Assembly: GCA_013619155.1 (NCBI GenBank)
Contig: JABXKT010000111.1
Span: forward strand, 1-38,778
Direction: 5' to 3'
Length of the DNA: 38,778 nt
From: Desulfobacteraceae bacterium
GTDB lineage: Bacteria > Desulfobacterota > Desulfobacteria > Desulfobacterales > Desulfolunaceae
Made by a program: the position numbers and the translations under genes. Shown here one piece after another: positions 16,470 through 24,613 of this stretch (its first letter is position 1; every line of letters starts with the position of its first letter). Under the pieces are notes generated by a model that saw only the letters and a list, made by a program, of their open reading frames with translations, did no database searches and was not told where the DNA came from.

Positions 16470-17731
16470 GACGAAGACTGCTCACCGGAAATCAGGCGGC
16501 GGCCTGGGGAGCCCGGCTCTCCGGCATGGAGTATGCGCCGTTTTTCCCCATTACCCCCCAAACTGAAATCATGGAGACCCTGGCTGGCTGGATCGATCGC
16601 GGTGAACTCACCGGACGCCTCGTCACCTTAGACTCCGAACACTCCATGGTGACCGCCGCCGGGGCCGCTGCGGCCACCGGAGTTCGGGTCTTTACGGCCA
16701 CCTCGAGTCAGGGGCTGCTCCACGCCATGGAGATGATCTATACGGTTCCGGGCTGGCGCGCCCCCTTCGTCATGGTCAACGTATCCCGGGGTATTGCCTC
16801 CCCCATCACCCTGGAACCGGACCACAACGATATCATGGCAGCCCGCGACAGCGGTTTTCTTCAGATTCACTGCGCCACCTGCCAAGAAGTGCTGGATGCC
16901 ATCCTCTTGGCCTACCGCATCGCCGAGCATCCCCGGGTGCGCCTCCCCGTTCTGGTCAATATGGATGGATTCTACCTCTCCTTTACGCGAGAACCGGTTA
17001 TCATACCCGATGCGGCCCTGGCCACACGCTTTGTGGGGGCCTTCACGGATGACGATACCCAATTCACCCCGAGGACCCCCACCAGTCTCGGGGTGGCCGT
17101 CCTCGGAGGGACACCCTACTCCTACTTCAGGTATCAGGCCCACCAGGCCTCTCTCAACGCTCTGGAGATTTTTGAGGAGAGCGCCGAGGAATTTCACACC
17201 CTCTTTAATAGACGCCCCCTTCTAATCGAGGAGTTTTACTCTGAAGATGCCGACATTGTCTTTGTCATGATCGGATCCTTTGCCACCAAGGCAAAAAATG
17301 CCGTCATGGAGCTCCGGGCCGAGGGATGGAAGATCGGCCTCGTCCGTCCCTGCCTCCTGCGCCCCTTACCCATCCATGCCATATTCAAGGCCCTTACCGG
17401 AAAAAAAGGGGTGGCCGTCATCGACCAGAACCTGGCGGCGGGACGGGGGGGCGTTCTTCATGGAGAGATCACCGGGGCCCTGTACGGACGCCCCGGGGCG
17501 CCCCCCACTATCACCAGTTTTATCGGGGGGCTGGGGGGCCGTGATATCTCTGGGGCCGAGTTCCGGGAGATGGCTGTCGTCACCCACCATGCCATGGAAC
17601 GGGGAGAGACCCCACCCCCGCGCCTCCTATTTACACAAGCGGAGTTGGCCTCTGTCAGGAAAATGCAGGCCACAGCCCTGGGAAGCCACGCCTTACCCAC
17701 GAAAACCCAGAAAGGAGAGGGGCATGAATAA
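16466..17731 (+). CDS. 2-oxoacid:ferredoxin oxidoreductase, alpha subunit
   Basis: This 421-residue subunit has the alpha-subunit (PorA-type) order. The N-terminal pyrimidine-binding TPP domain shows FFPITPQTEIMETL and SEHSMVTAAGAAAATG, then SSQGLLHAMEM. A transketolase C-terminal-like domain follows, with DIVFVMIGSFATKAK and the GVAVIDQNLAAGRGG segment. The length fits single-chain alpha subunits. The start is ATG 16466, not the in-frame ATG 16382, because AAAAGGAG precedes 16466 and the first gene ends there with a 4-base overlap. Such enzymes oxidise pyruvate, 2-oxoisovalerate, aryl-2-oxoacids or similar compounds to acyl-CoA in anaerobes. The residues do not settle which. Confidence 0.92.
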   Translation: MRRRLLTGNQAAAWGARLSGMEYAPFFPITPQTEIMETLAGWIDRGELTGRLVTLDSEHSMVTAAGAAAATGVRVFTATSSQGLLHAMEMIYTVPGWRAPFVMVNVSRGIASPITLEPDHNDIMAARDSGFLQIHCATCQEVLDAILLAYRIAEHPRVRLPVLVNMDGFYLSFTREPVIIPDAALATRFVGAFTDDDTQFTPRTPTSLGVAVLGGTPYSYFRYQAHQASLNALEIFEESAEEFHTLFNRRPLLIEEFYSEDADIVFVMIGSFATKAKNAVMELRAEGWKIGLVRPCLLRPLPIHAIFKALTGKKGVAVIDQNLAAGRGGVLHGEITGALYGRPGAPPTITSFIGGLGGRDISGAEFREMAVVTHHAMERGETPPPRLLFTQAELASVRKMQATALGSHALPTKTQKGEGHE

Positions 17732-18635
17732 ACCGACCATAAAAAAAATCACCGATCTCAGTCCGCATCGCCTCATCGCCCCGGGAACGCCCACCTGCGC
17801 CGGATGCGGCGCCCTGGCCGGGGTGCATCAGATCTACGATATCCTCGGAGAGAAGAGCATATTCGTCAATGGCGCCGGATGCATGACCCTTCTGGCCACC
17901 TACCCCTTCACGCCCTTCAAGGGCTCCTGGCTTTATACGGCCATGGCCTGTGCCTCCGCCGGTGCCCAAGGGGTCCGAGATGCCCTGGATATACTCATGG
18001 AGAAGAAGAGGCGACAATCCGATGAGGCGATGCAGGTAGTGGTCCTCACCGGAGACGGATCGGCCAGCGGCATGGGCCTCTCCGCCACATCGGCCGCCAT
18101 GGACCGGCAGCTCGATTTTATCTGCATCTGCTACGATAACGAGGGGTACGGAAACACCGGGCATCAATACTCCCGATCCACCCCTTACGGGGCAAAAACG
18201 GCCACAAGCACAAAAGGATTTCATGGGGTAAAAAAGGATCTGTTCGCCATCTGGGCGGCCCACAAACCCACCTATGTCGCCACCGTCACGGCGGCATTCC
18301 CCTTGGATCTTGCAAAAAAAATAGAGAAAGCCTCAAAAATGAAGGGCCCCCGTATGTTTATCATGCTCGCCCCCTGCCCTCCGGGGTGGCATTTTGATCC
18401 GCCCCACGCCGTGAACATGGGAAAATTGGCCGTCAATACCGGAATCTGGCCCCTCAAAGAGTATATAGACGGAAAGGTGGTCCATACCCTCATTCCCAAA
18501 AAACGGGTGCCGGTAGAGGCATATCTAAAATCCCAGGGACGTTTCGCCCCCCTCTTTCTACCGGGAAATGAGGGGCAGATTCAGGCCATCCAGGCACACA
18601 TCGATGATTACTGGGCCTTAGTGCCCCCATCCTAA
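17724..18635 (+). CDS. 2-oxoacid:ferredoxin oxidoreductase, beta subunit
   Basis: This 303-residue subunit binds TPP and a [4Fe-4S] cluster. CAGCG near residues 25-29 and the later cysteines, including one in GAGCMTLLATYP and one in APCPPGW, are cluster-ligand candidates. GDGSASGMGL (about 112-121) followed by YDNEGYGNTG (about 140-149) is the Mg-TPP motif. The gene overlaps the alpha gene by 8 bases, with AAAGGAG in front of ATG 17724, so the three subunits are translationally coupled. Together with the gamma-delta fusion it completes a four-domain enzyme in the cytoplasm. A large stem-loop follows at 18633-18689. Confidence 0.92.
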   Translation: MNKPTIKKITDLSPHRLIAPGTPTCAGCGALAGVHQIYDILGEKSIFVNGAGCMTLLATYPFTPFKGSWLYTAMACASAGAQGVRDALDILMEKKRRQSDEAMQVVVLTGDGSASGMGLSATSAAMDRQLDFICICYDNEGYGNTGHQYSRSTPYGAKTATSTKGFHGVKKDLFAIWAAHKPTYVATVTAAFPLDLAKKIEKASKMKGPRMFIMLAPCPPGWHFDPPHAVNMGKLAVNTGIWPLKEYIDGKVVHTLIPKKRVPVEAYLKSQGRFAPLFLPGNEGQIQAIQAHIDDYWALVPPS

Positions 18636-18689
18636 GGTAATGGAGACGAAGGGCGAGGCCCCTTTGGCCTCTCCCCATCCAGGACCTTA
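18633..18689 (+). terminator. Stem-loop at the end of the oxidoreductase operon
   Basis: TAAGGT pairs with ACCTTA, TGGA with TCCA, GGG with CCC and GAGGCC with GGCCTC around the loop CCTTT, giving a long interrupted stem that includes the beta-subunit stop codon. No T-run follows on the plus strand, so it may be a protective 3' structure or a weak terminator. Confidence 0.5.
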
Positions 18690-19241
18690 AAAAAATGACC
18701 GTTACCGACATCTCCCCCGATATGAAAGAGATCCGTGCCCCACTGTTTCAAAAAATACCCCACCAGAGACACATCCCGAACCGCCCTTGAAATTATTTTT
18801 TTAATGGCCCCCTCCTTAAATCCAGCCCCATTTATCCCCTAAAGTTATCGACTGCTTTAAAAGAGGCCTTAAAGAATATCTTTTCCCTGCCCTCTTTTCA
18901 CTAAGATCATAATTTTTAAGTAAAATTTTATCTTTTACACACAAAAACACGCTCTCTTTTTAAAGTAAAAAAATAAATTTAAAATACTGATTTATATCTG
19001 TTTTACCCAAATGAAATCAGCCCCCTCTATACTTTTCTATAGCCATAGTGTATGCCATATCTATCACTTTACTTATTTTAAAGTCGTCAAGCCATCTAGG
19101 GACTCAATCCACACGGTACGAATAAAGGTGGCTGACTATTTAAAGGAGACACGTTTATCATCACGATGATAAATGCCTGCCTTAAAGGCCAGCAACCGAT
19201 ATGAAATTATAAAATGGCACCGTCGCATCAAGGGGTGAAGA
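18690..19241. promoter_or_regulatory. AT-rich leader region of the second chemoreceptor gene
   Basis: No gene is seen and no composite repeat is present. The stretch from about 18890 to 19080 is strongly AT-rich and is the likely promoter area. Close to the gene, TTTATCATC and GATGATAAA form a 9-bp hairpin with a 2-base loop (19154-19173). An imperfect CTGCCTT/AAGGCCAG stem follows (19175-19192). Together they give a structured leader. AAGGGGTG at 19230-19237 is the ribosome site of the chemoreceptor gene. Confidence 0.45.
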
Positions 19242-21413
19242 ATGAAATTCAAATCGGTTCAAACAAAAATTGCTGTCATTGCTGGCGTTTGCCTGGTCAT
19301 CCTCTCCTCTATTTTGGTGGGATATAACCTCTATAGCGCCCGGTCGAATCAAAAGTTTATCAATAAACGCGTCGCACGCCTCATCGAAGAGCGATCCTTA
19401 AACGGCCTCGAGAGTATGGCCGGTGAATATGCAAAAAAAATTCAAATCGACTTCGAAGTGGCCATCGATGCAGCCAGGACCATGGCCGATATCTTTACGG
19501 TATCGAAGACTTCGGGGCCCCATGCCCTTCACCTGGGTAGGGATGAGATCAATGCCATCTTGCTGAGGGTTCTTCAAAACAACCCCGACTTTAACGGCAC
19601 CTACTCCTGCTGGGAACCCAACGCCCTGGATGGCAACGATGCCGATTTCAAAACGGGACGAGATGGAAACAACGCCATCACCGGACGATTCACCCCGTAC
19701 TGGAATCGCGACCATAATGGCAAAATCGCCGTTCAGCCCCTGGTGGAGTATGACACCCAAGAGCGTCACCCCAACGGCGTCCTCAAGGGAGGCTGGTATA
19801 TCGGCCCCCGTGAGAATCGCCTGGAGAGTGTTCTGGACCCCTTCCCCTATATCGTCCAGGGAAAAAAGGTATGGCTAACCACCCTCTCCGTTCCCATCGT
19901 CATAGACGAGACCTTTTATGGGGTGGCCGGTTCCGATTACAATCTCAATTTCGTACAAAAGCTCTCCGAAAATATGGACAAAGCGCTGTTTAAAGGCCAA
20001 GGCGAAGTGATCATCATCAGCAATAGGGGCCTTGTCGTCGCTTACAGCGAAGATCCAGGGCTCATCGGCCAACATGTGAAAAATGTCATCGGCAACGAAT
20101 GGCAACGTTATATCGAGGCCATTCAGGCAGGCGAAAACCTCGCCCGCCTCGACCCCGAAGAGAGCCACTTCAAGGTGATCACCCCCATCACCCTGGGCCG
20201 CACCGGCAAACCGTGGGCAGTGATGATCCGAATCAAAAAAGAGGCGGTCCTGGCCGATGCCATGGCCATCAACCGTGAACTCACCATCCGGAGCAAGACC
20301 AGTGCCATCTGGCAGACCCTTGTGGGCGTGGGAACCTGCATCCTCGTCATCCTGATTCTCTGGTACGCGGCCGGCGGCATCGTACGGCCCATCCGCAGAA
20401 CGGTACGCATGCTCAAAGATATCGCCAACGGCGAGGGAGATCTGACAAAACGCCTGGAGGTGAGAGGCGAAGACGAGGTGGGCGAGATGGCCACCTTTTT
20501 CAACCTCTTCATGGACAAACTCCAGAAGCTGATCCGGCAAATTGTCACCGACTCAGAGACCCTCAATGCCTCGGCTACCGACCTCTCCGCCATCTCCGTC
20601 CAGATGACGGGACGCTCCGAATCCATGGCCGAGCACTCGAAGATTGTGACAAAGGGATCGGTGGATATGAGCACCAACATAGATGGCGTGGCCGCCGCCT
20701 GTGAACAGACGGCCACCAACATCAATGTGGTGGCAACGGCAACCGAGGAGATGACGGCCACGATCCATGAGATCGCCAAAAAATCGGAAGAGTCCCGCAT
20801 CATCTCCCAGGCCGCCCTGGCCAAGGCCGGCGATGCCTCGGCAAAGCTTGATGAACTGGGCCGGGGAGCCCTGGAGATCAACAAGGTCACCGAGGTGATC
20901 TCCGCGATTTCATCCCAGATCAATCTCCTGGCCCTCAACGCCACCATCGAGGCGGCCCGGGCCGGAGAGGCGGGGAGAGGGTTTGCCATCGTCGCCACAG
21001 AGATCAAGGAGCTGGCCAAGCAGACCGACGATGCGACCCAGCAGGTCAAGGGGCAGATCGAAAATATGCAAGGATCCACCGATGCCACCGTGGCCGAGGT
21101 GGAACAGATCCTTGCGATCATCGAGGAGTCCGGCGTCATCGTCTCATCCATCACCGATGCCATGGAGCAGCAGGCGACGACCACCCAGGAGATTGCCGAA
21201 AATATCTCCCAGACCTCCCAGGGCATCCAGGATGTGAACCACAATATCAACCAGGGCTCGGAGGTGATCGTCGCCATATCCAATGAGATCACCGGGGTGG
21301 ACCAATCGGCCCAGGAGGTCGCCCAGGCGAGCCATCAGATCAACATCAAGGCGGTGGAGCTCTCCGAGCTCTCCGAAAAACTGCACACCCTCGTGGGGCA
21401 GTTCCGGGTCTAA
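19242..21413 (+). CDS. dCache-type methyl-accepting chemotaxis protein
   Basis: This 723-residue chemoreceptor has a first membrane segment at about 9-29, then a double-Cache periplasmic sensor (about 40-335) with YWNRD and WY motifs like those in amino-acid and small-acid receptors. A second membrane segment (about 348-370) and a HAMP domain (about 372-425) follow, then a full cytoplasmic signalling domain. The tip is intact (INLLALNATIEAARAGEAGR, about 545-564), so it can contact CheA and CheW. It ends in LVGQFRV without a CheR-tethering pentapeptide. The ligand is unknown. A terminator follows the stop. It is a useful contrast to the tip-less receptor at 10756-12999, which has a similar C-terminal end. 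Confidence 0.95.
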   Translation: MKFKSVQTKIAVIAGVCLVILSSILVGYNLYSARSNQKFINKRVARLIEERSLNGLESMAGEYAKKIQIDFEVAIDAARTMADIFTVSKTSGPHALHLGRDEINAILLRVLQNNPDFNGTYSCWEPNALDGNDADFKTGRDGNNAITGRFTPYWNRDHNGKIAVQPLVEYDTQERHPNGVLKGGWYIGPRENRLESVLDPFPYIVQGKKVWLTTLSVPIVIDETFYGVAGSDYNLNFVQKLSENMDKALFKGQGEVIIISNRGLVVAYSEDPGLIGQHVKNVIGNEWQRYIEAIQAGENLARLDPEESHFKVITPITLGRTGKPWAVMIRIKKEAVLADAMAINRELTIRSKTSAIWQTLVGVGTCILVILILWYAAGGIVRPIRRTVRMLKDIANGEGDLTKRLEVRGEDEVGEMATFFNLFMDKLQKLIRQIVTDSETLNASATDLSAISVQMTGRSESMAEHSKIVTKGSVDMSTNIDGVAAACEQTATNINVVATATEEMTATIHEIAKKSEESRIISQAALAKAGDASAKLDELGRGALEINKVTEVISAISSQINLLALNATIEAARAGEAGRGFAIVATEIKELAKQTDDATQQVKGQIENMQGSTDATVAEVEQILAIIEESGVIVSSITDAMEQQATTTQEIAENISQTSQGIQDVNHNINQGSEVIVAISNEITGVDQSAQEVAQASHQINIKAVELSELSEKLHTLVGQFRV

Positions 21414-21456
21414 CCCGGCCCCCTGAGATAAAATTTTACCGCTGAATAGTTACAAA

Positions 21457-21501
21457 AAAAGCCCCTTTTTCCGAGGCGATATCTCGGGAAAAGGGGCTTT
21501 T
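21457..21501. terminator. Intrinsic terminator after the dCache chemoreceptor
   Basis: AAAAGCCCCTTTTTCCGAG pairs with CTCGGGAAAAGGGGCTTTT around GCGATAT with one small mismatch. A-run and T-run flanks make it bidirectional. A further 10-bp inverted repeat, GAATAGTTAC (21444-21453) and GTAACTATTC (21547-21556), encloses it. Confidence 0.88.
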
Positions 21502-22052
21502 CATATGGCGTACCCGTGGGGCTATAAACGATTTTCAAAAAATCGAGTAACTATTCGGCTCTTATTAATAAAAATCAGCCTCCGGCGGCCCTGCCGGAAC
21601 CAAACTTTTGCCTGATTTAAAAGATCGGGTTTAATAAACAGATTTTTATGGCTGAACCCTGATGTTACATCGTTGAGGCGAATGTGATTTGACCCGAGGC
21701 ACGAGGGGTAAAGCGCATCCGCAAACCGCTTTCAAGGTGGCACACCGTGCCGCTGGAAGGCATTTTTTTTCCTGATTACCATCCTTTTACAGCCACATGT
21801 GCGGTAAGCGGGTTCATCTGAAAAGAAAATATAGGCCTCCGGCGGCCAGGGACTGGGCCCCATAGGCGCTAATAAGACATATTGACGATCATCAAGCTGG
21901 ATACTATGGTACCAACCATTCATTATATGGAGGTACCAAATTGGACCACAGTGATGGCTGAGAATGATGGCTGAGAATAAGTGGTAATCAGATTTTTTTT
22001 TGGAGCTGAAAAGTTAGAGAATCGACACGGAACAATGGATGTCACCCCCATC
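21502..22052. repeat. Composite intergenic repeat block 6 and short tandem repeat
   Basis: No gene is seen. An inverted CCTCCGGCGGCCCTGCCGG-type module starts at about 21571. A long hairpin of the second family lies at 21678-21722 around GAGGCACGA and is followed by a degenerate AAGGTGGCACACC palindrome. A CCTCCGGCGGCCAGGGACTGGGCCCC fragment ends abruptly at about 21862. A 13-base unit, GATGGCTGAGAAT, is repeated twice in tandem at 21953-21978. The end of the block is the 3' flank of the minus-strand binding-protein gene. Confidence 0.7.
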
Positions 22053-23219
22053 TTAGGGATCGATCCTCTTAAAACGGACAAAACGGCCCTGACGAATCTG
22101 AATAATCTCGACACTCTTCACGGGATCGCCACTGCCTCGAAACTGCATCATCCCGGTCACACCGGCGTAATCTCGGACCGCTGCCAGCCCGGCCCGAATG
22201 GATTCCGGATCGGTGCTCCCCTGGGCCTCAACAACCGTGAAAAGCAATCCCAGGGCGTCATATATATGGGCGGCATCGTCGTTGGGGTCCACCTTATACT
22301 GATCGCGATAGGCGGCCAAAAATGCCCGATTTTCCAAGCCGCCGAGATCGAGGACATAGTCGGTGCTAAAAAAGCCACCCTCTAAGGTGAGGCGGTCTTT
22401 TCCAGTCTCAACGCCCCACCAATCATCCCCCCCCATGAGCGGTATATCGATGCCGGCCTTACGCGCCAGTTTCGCCTGAAGAGGGACCACATTTCCGTAA
22501 TTGGGCAGGAAGAGGAGTTGGGCTCCACTCTCCCGGATGGCCTCAAAATTATGCGTCCACGTCTTCTCCCCAGAGATATACGGTTCAAAGGCCACCACCT
22601 GCCCCCCTAAGGCTTCAAACTGCTTCTTAAAGAGCCCGGCCAGGCTACTGCTGTCACCATTGGTCACATCAAACAGCACAGCGGCTTTTTTCACATCCAG
22701 ATCACCCACAGCAAATCGTGCGAGGGCCTCGGCCTGAAATGTATCGATAAAGATCGTCCGAAAGGTAAAGGCCTTACCCGTCGTGACATCGGGATGGGTG
22801 GCCATGGAGGTGATAAACGGGATATGCCGGATTTCAGCCAGGGCAGCCACAGGGATGGCAACCTGACTGTGGGGAGCACCCACAAGGGCCGCCACATTAT
22901 ACCGGGCAATAAGCTTTCGTGCCACAGTCAGCGCGACCTGTGGATTGCCCTGACTATCGGCGAAGGTGAGGACCACCTTCATCTTGCGTCCCTCAACCTT
23001 CAGGCCACCCCGATCATTGATCTGGCTGGCGGCCAGCATGGCGCCATTCACGTAAGATTTTCCCCACCGTGCATCGGAATCCCCGGTGAGCGGTGCGATA
23101 ACGCCGATCCGTACCTCCGCAAGAGGGGACGGGGGGGAACAGGACAGCAATCCCCCTGTTAAGAGACTCAAGATCACTGCGGGCCAGAACCGAGGTGGAA
23201 AAAAATACGGTCTAAACAT
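22053..23219 (-). CDS. Branched-chain-amino-acid-type periplasmic binding lipoprotein
   Basis: This 388-residue protein is a type I periplasmic binding protein of the Leu/Ile/Val family (Peripla_BP_6). A lipoprotein signal ends at the lipobox LLSC, about residue 26. The mature part starts with EVRIGVIAPLTGD and shows MLAASQINDRGG, ALVGAPHSQVA and ENRAFLAAY, all typical of the family. No permease or ATPase genes are nearby. The gene follows a response regulator and hybrid kinase on the same strand, so its likely job is to sense a ligand for that kinase rather than to feed an ABC transporter. ATG 23219 is preferred: AAGGA sits six bases before it but directly abuts the alternative ATG 23225. 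The ligand is unknown. Confidence 0.88.
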   Translation of the reverse strand: MFRPYFFPPRFWPAVILSLLTGGLLSCSPPSPLAEVRIGVIAPLTGDSDARWGKSYVNGAMLAASQINDRGGLKVEGRKMKVVLTFADSQGNPQVALTVARKLIARYNVAALVGAPHSQVAIPVAALAEIRHIPFITSMATHPDVTTGKAFTFRTIFIDTFQAEALARFAVGDLDVKKAAVLFDVTNGDSSSLAGLFKKQFEALGGQVVAFEPYISGEKTWTHNFEAIRESGAQLLFLPNYGNVVPLQAKLARKAGIDIPLMGGDDWWGVETGKDRLTLEGGFFSTDYVLDLGGLENRAFLAAYRDQYKVDPNDDAAHIYDALGLLFTVVEAQGSTDPESIRAGLAAVRDYAGVTGMMQFRGSGDPVKSVEIIQIRQGRFVRFKRIDP

Positions 23220-23497
23220 GGTCATTCCTTATCGATACATTGCGTGTGGATGCACCTAATAAAAAGGAGCGTTTCACTCTGTCACCCGCCGAGTTCCCAC
23301 ATCGGCATGGTGTAAGGAAGAGGCGCCTTCCCCTTTCGGTCCCCACTTTTTCAACGATGAGAGCTAAAATTTTACGCACACTGATTTGAACTGAATACGC
23401 CTTTTCCGGAACAAAAAACGTCGCGAATCGCCTCACCCTCTCTTTATGATCCTTATCTTCTCTCTTTTTTTCCAAAATCATCACGTGGGAGTCCCAC

Positions 23498-24478
23498 TCA
23501 TGAGGAAAGGGTGGAGAGATAGGTTCTGAGATTGGTTTTCTTGTTACTCAGTCCCAGTTTCTTTCTGATATTGTGCCTAAAATTTGAGACGGTGCTGATG
23601 GATAGATTCATATGCTCGGCAATCTCCTTGCTCCCCTTATCCTGCCGGATCAGATCCGCCACCTTGATCTCCGTGGGTGTCAAATCGATATATTTCGACG
23701 AGATACTGTTGTGAATCGGCACCACCAGCTCTTTTAAGTTGATCTCAATAATCTTCAAGCAGGTCATCTGCTCCTCCTCACAGATCATTTTTTTCATCTG
23801 AACAAGGTAGGGCTTCACGTATCTTTTCAGGTTGATGGCCATATTCTCCTCGATGGCCCGTTTTTCCAGATCCCTGTGATCCAGCATAGACTTCAACGCC
23901 TGATTGACCTCCTCGAGGTATCTGGATTTCTCCTTCAACTCTGCCGTGCGCCGAACCACCCTCTGCTCCATCTGATCATGCTTTTCCTGCAGCATCACTT
24001 CGAGACGCTGGCGTTCAGTGATTTCATGATGGAGACGCCCGATCTTCTCTTTGAGCTGCCCCTTGAGCGTGTAAACATCCAGGTGGGTGCGTACACGGGC
24101 CAGAACCTCCTCAAACTGAAAGGGCTTCGTGATGTAATCTGCACAGCCCAGATCAAACCCTTTGACCTTATCTTCCAGGTCATCCAGGGCACTGATGAAA
24201 ATAACGGGGATCCCTGAGGTCTGACCATCCCCTTTGAGCCGTCGACAGACCTCATACCCATCCATACCCGACATTTTGATATCAAGCAGGATCAAATCGG
24301 GCAGGGAACGTCCCACAGCCCCCAGGGCCAGGCCTCCCGTGGATGCGGCACGCACTTTATATCCGGCATCTGTCAGCACCTTGACAAGAATTCTTAAGTT
24401 TTCCGGGTTGTCGTCCACCACGAGGATATTTCCCTCCGCATGATGCACGCCCCGTGAAAGAGTGGAATCCATCTCCAT
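23498..24478 (-). CDS. Response regulator: receiver, coiled coil and LuxR-type helix-turn-helix
   Basis: This 326-residue protein has an N-terminal receiver with the acidic pair D22/D23, phosphoacceptor D66 (in DLILLDIKM) and K118 (in YITKPF). A long coiled-coil linker follows (about 135-235). A C-terminal LuxR/GerE-type DNA-binding domain covers about 262-320, with LTPTEIKVADLI and SISTVSNFRHNIRKKLGL. The linker is much longer than in NarL-type regulators. It should bind DNA when phosphorylated by the adjacent hybrid kinase. GGAG seven bases before ATG 24478 fixes the start. An 18-bp palindrome in the short gap to the kinase gene (24533-24550) is a candidate self-regulation site. The gap between this gene and the binding protein (23220-23497) holds no other gene. 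Confidence 0.9.
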   Translation of the reverse strand: MEMDSTLSRGVHHAEGNILVVDDNPENLRILVKVLTDAGYKVRAASTGGLALGAVGRSLPDLILLDIKMSGMDGYEVCRRLKGDGQTSGIPVIFISALDDLEDKVKGFDLGCADYITKPFQFEEVLARVRTHLDVYTLKGQLKEKIGRLHHEITERQRLEVMLQEKHDQMEQRVVRRTAELKEKSRYLEEVNQALKSMLDHRDLEKRAIEENMAINLKRYVKPYLVQMKKMICEEEQMTCLKIIEINLKELVVPIHNSISSKYIDLTPTEIKVADLIRQDKGSKEIAEHMNLSISTVSNFRHNIRKKLGLSNKKTNLRTYLSTLSS

Positions 24479-24532
24479 ATAACGTCTCCGTTCGATCAAA
24501 AAAAATCATTTCCGGATAAAGGTATGAACTCT

Positions 24533-24550
24533 TACGAATTTTAATTCGTA
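24533..24550. promoter_or_regulatory. Palindrome upstream of the response regulator gene
   Basis: TACGAATT and AATTCGTA flank TT, making an 18-bp perfect palindrome 55 bases before the regulator start and 63 bases after the kinase stop. It may be an operator for this regulator or a weak hairpin between the two genes. Confidence 0.45.
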
Positions 24551-24613
24551 TATATAGCAATCAAACAAATCAAAGGGGTCAAAAGCGTGGCTTCCGGCAG
24601 GTCATAGACATAG

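Noticed and set aside
19200-19225. Sigma-54 promoter suggested by TGGCAC near the chemoreceptor start
   Set aside because: No TTGC-type -12 box at the right spacing, and it lies too close to the start codon.
19130-19241. Cyclic di-GMP (GEMM) or cobalamin riboswitch in the chemoreceptor leader
   Set aside because: Hairpins are present, but the conserved bases of either riboswitch class could not be found.
20123-21292. 389-codon minus-strand open frame opposite the dCache chemoreceptor
   Set aside because: Serine- and methionine-rich translation mirrors the helical receptor on the other strand; no ribosome site and no family pattern.
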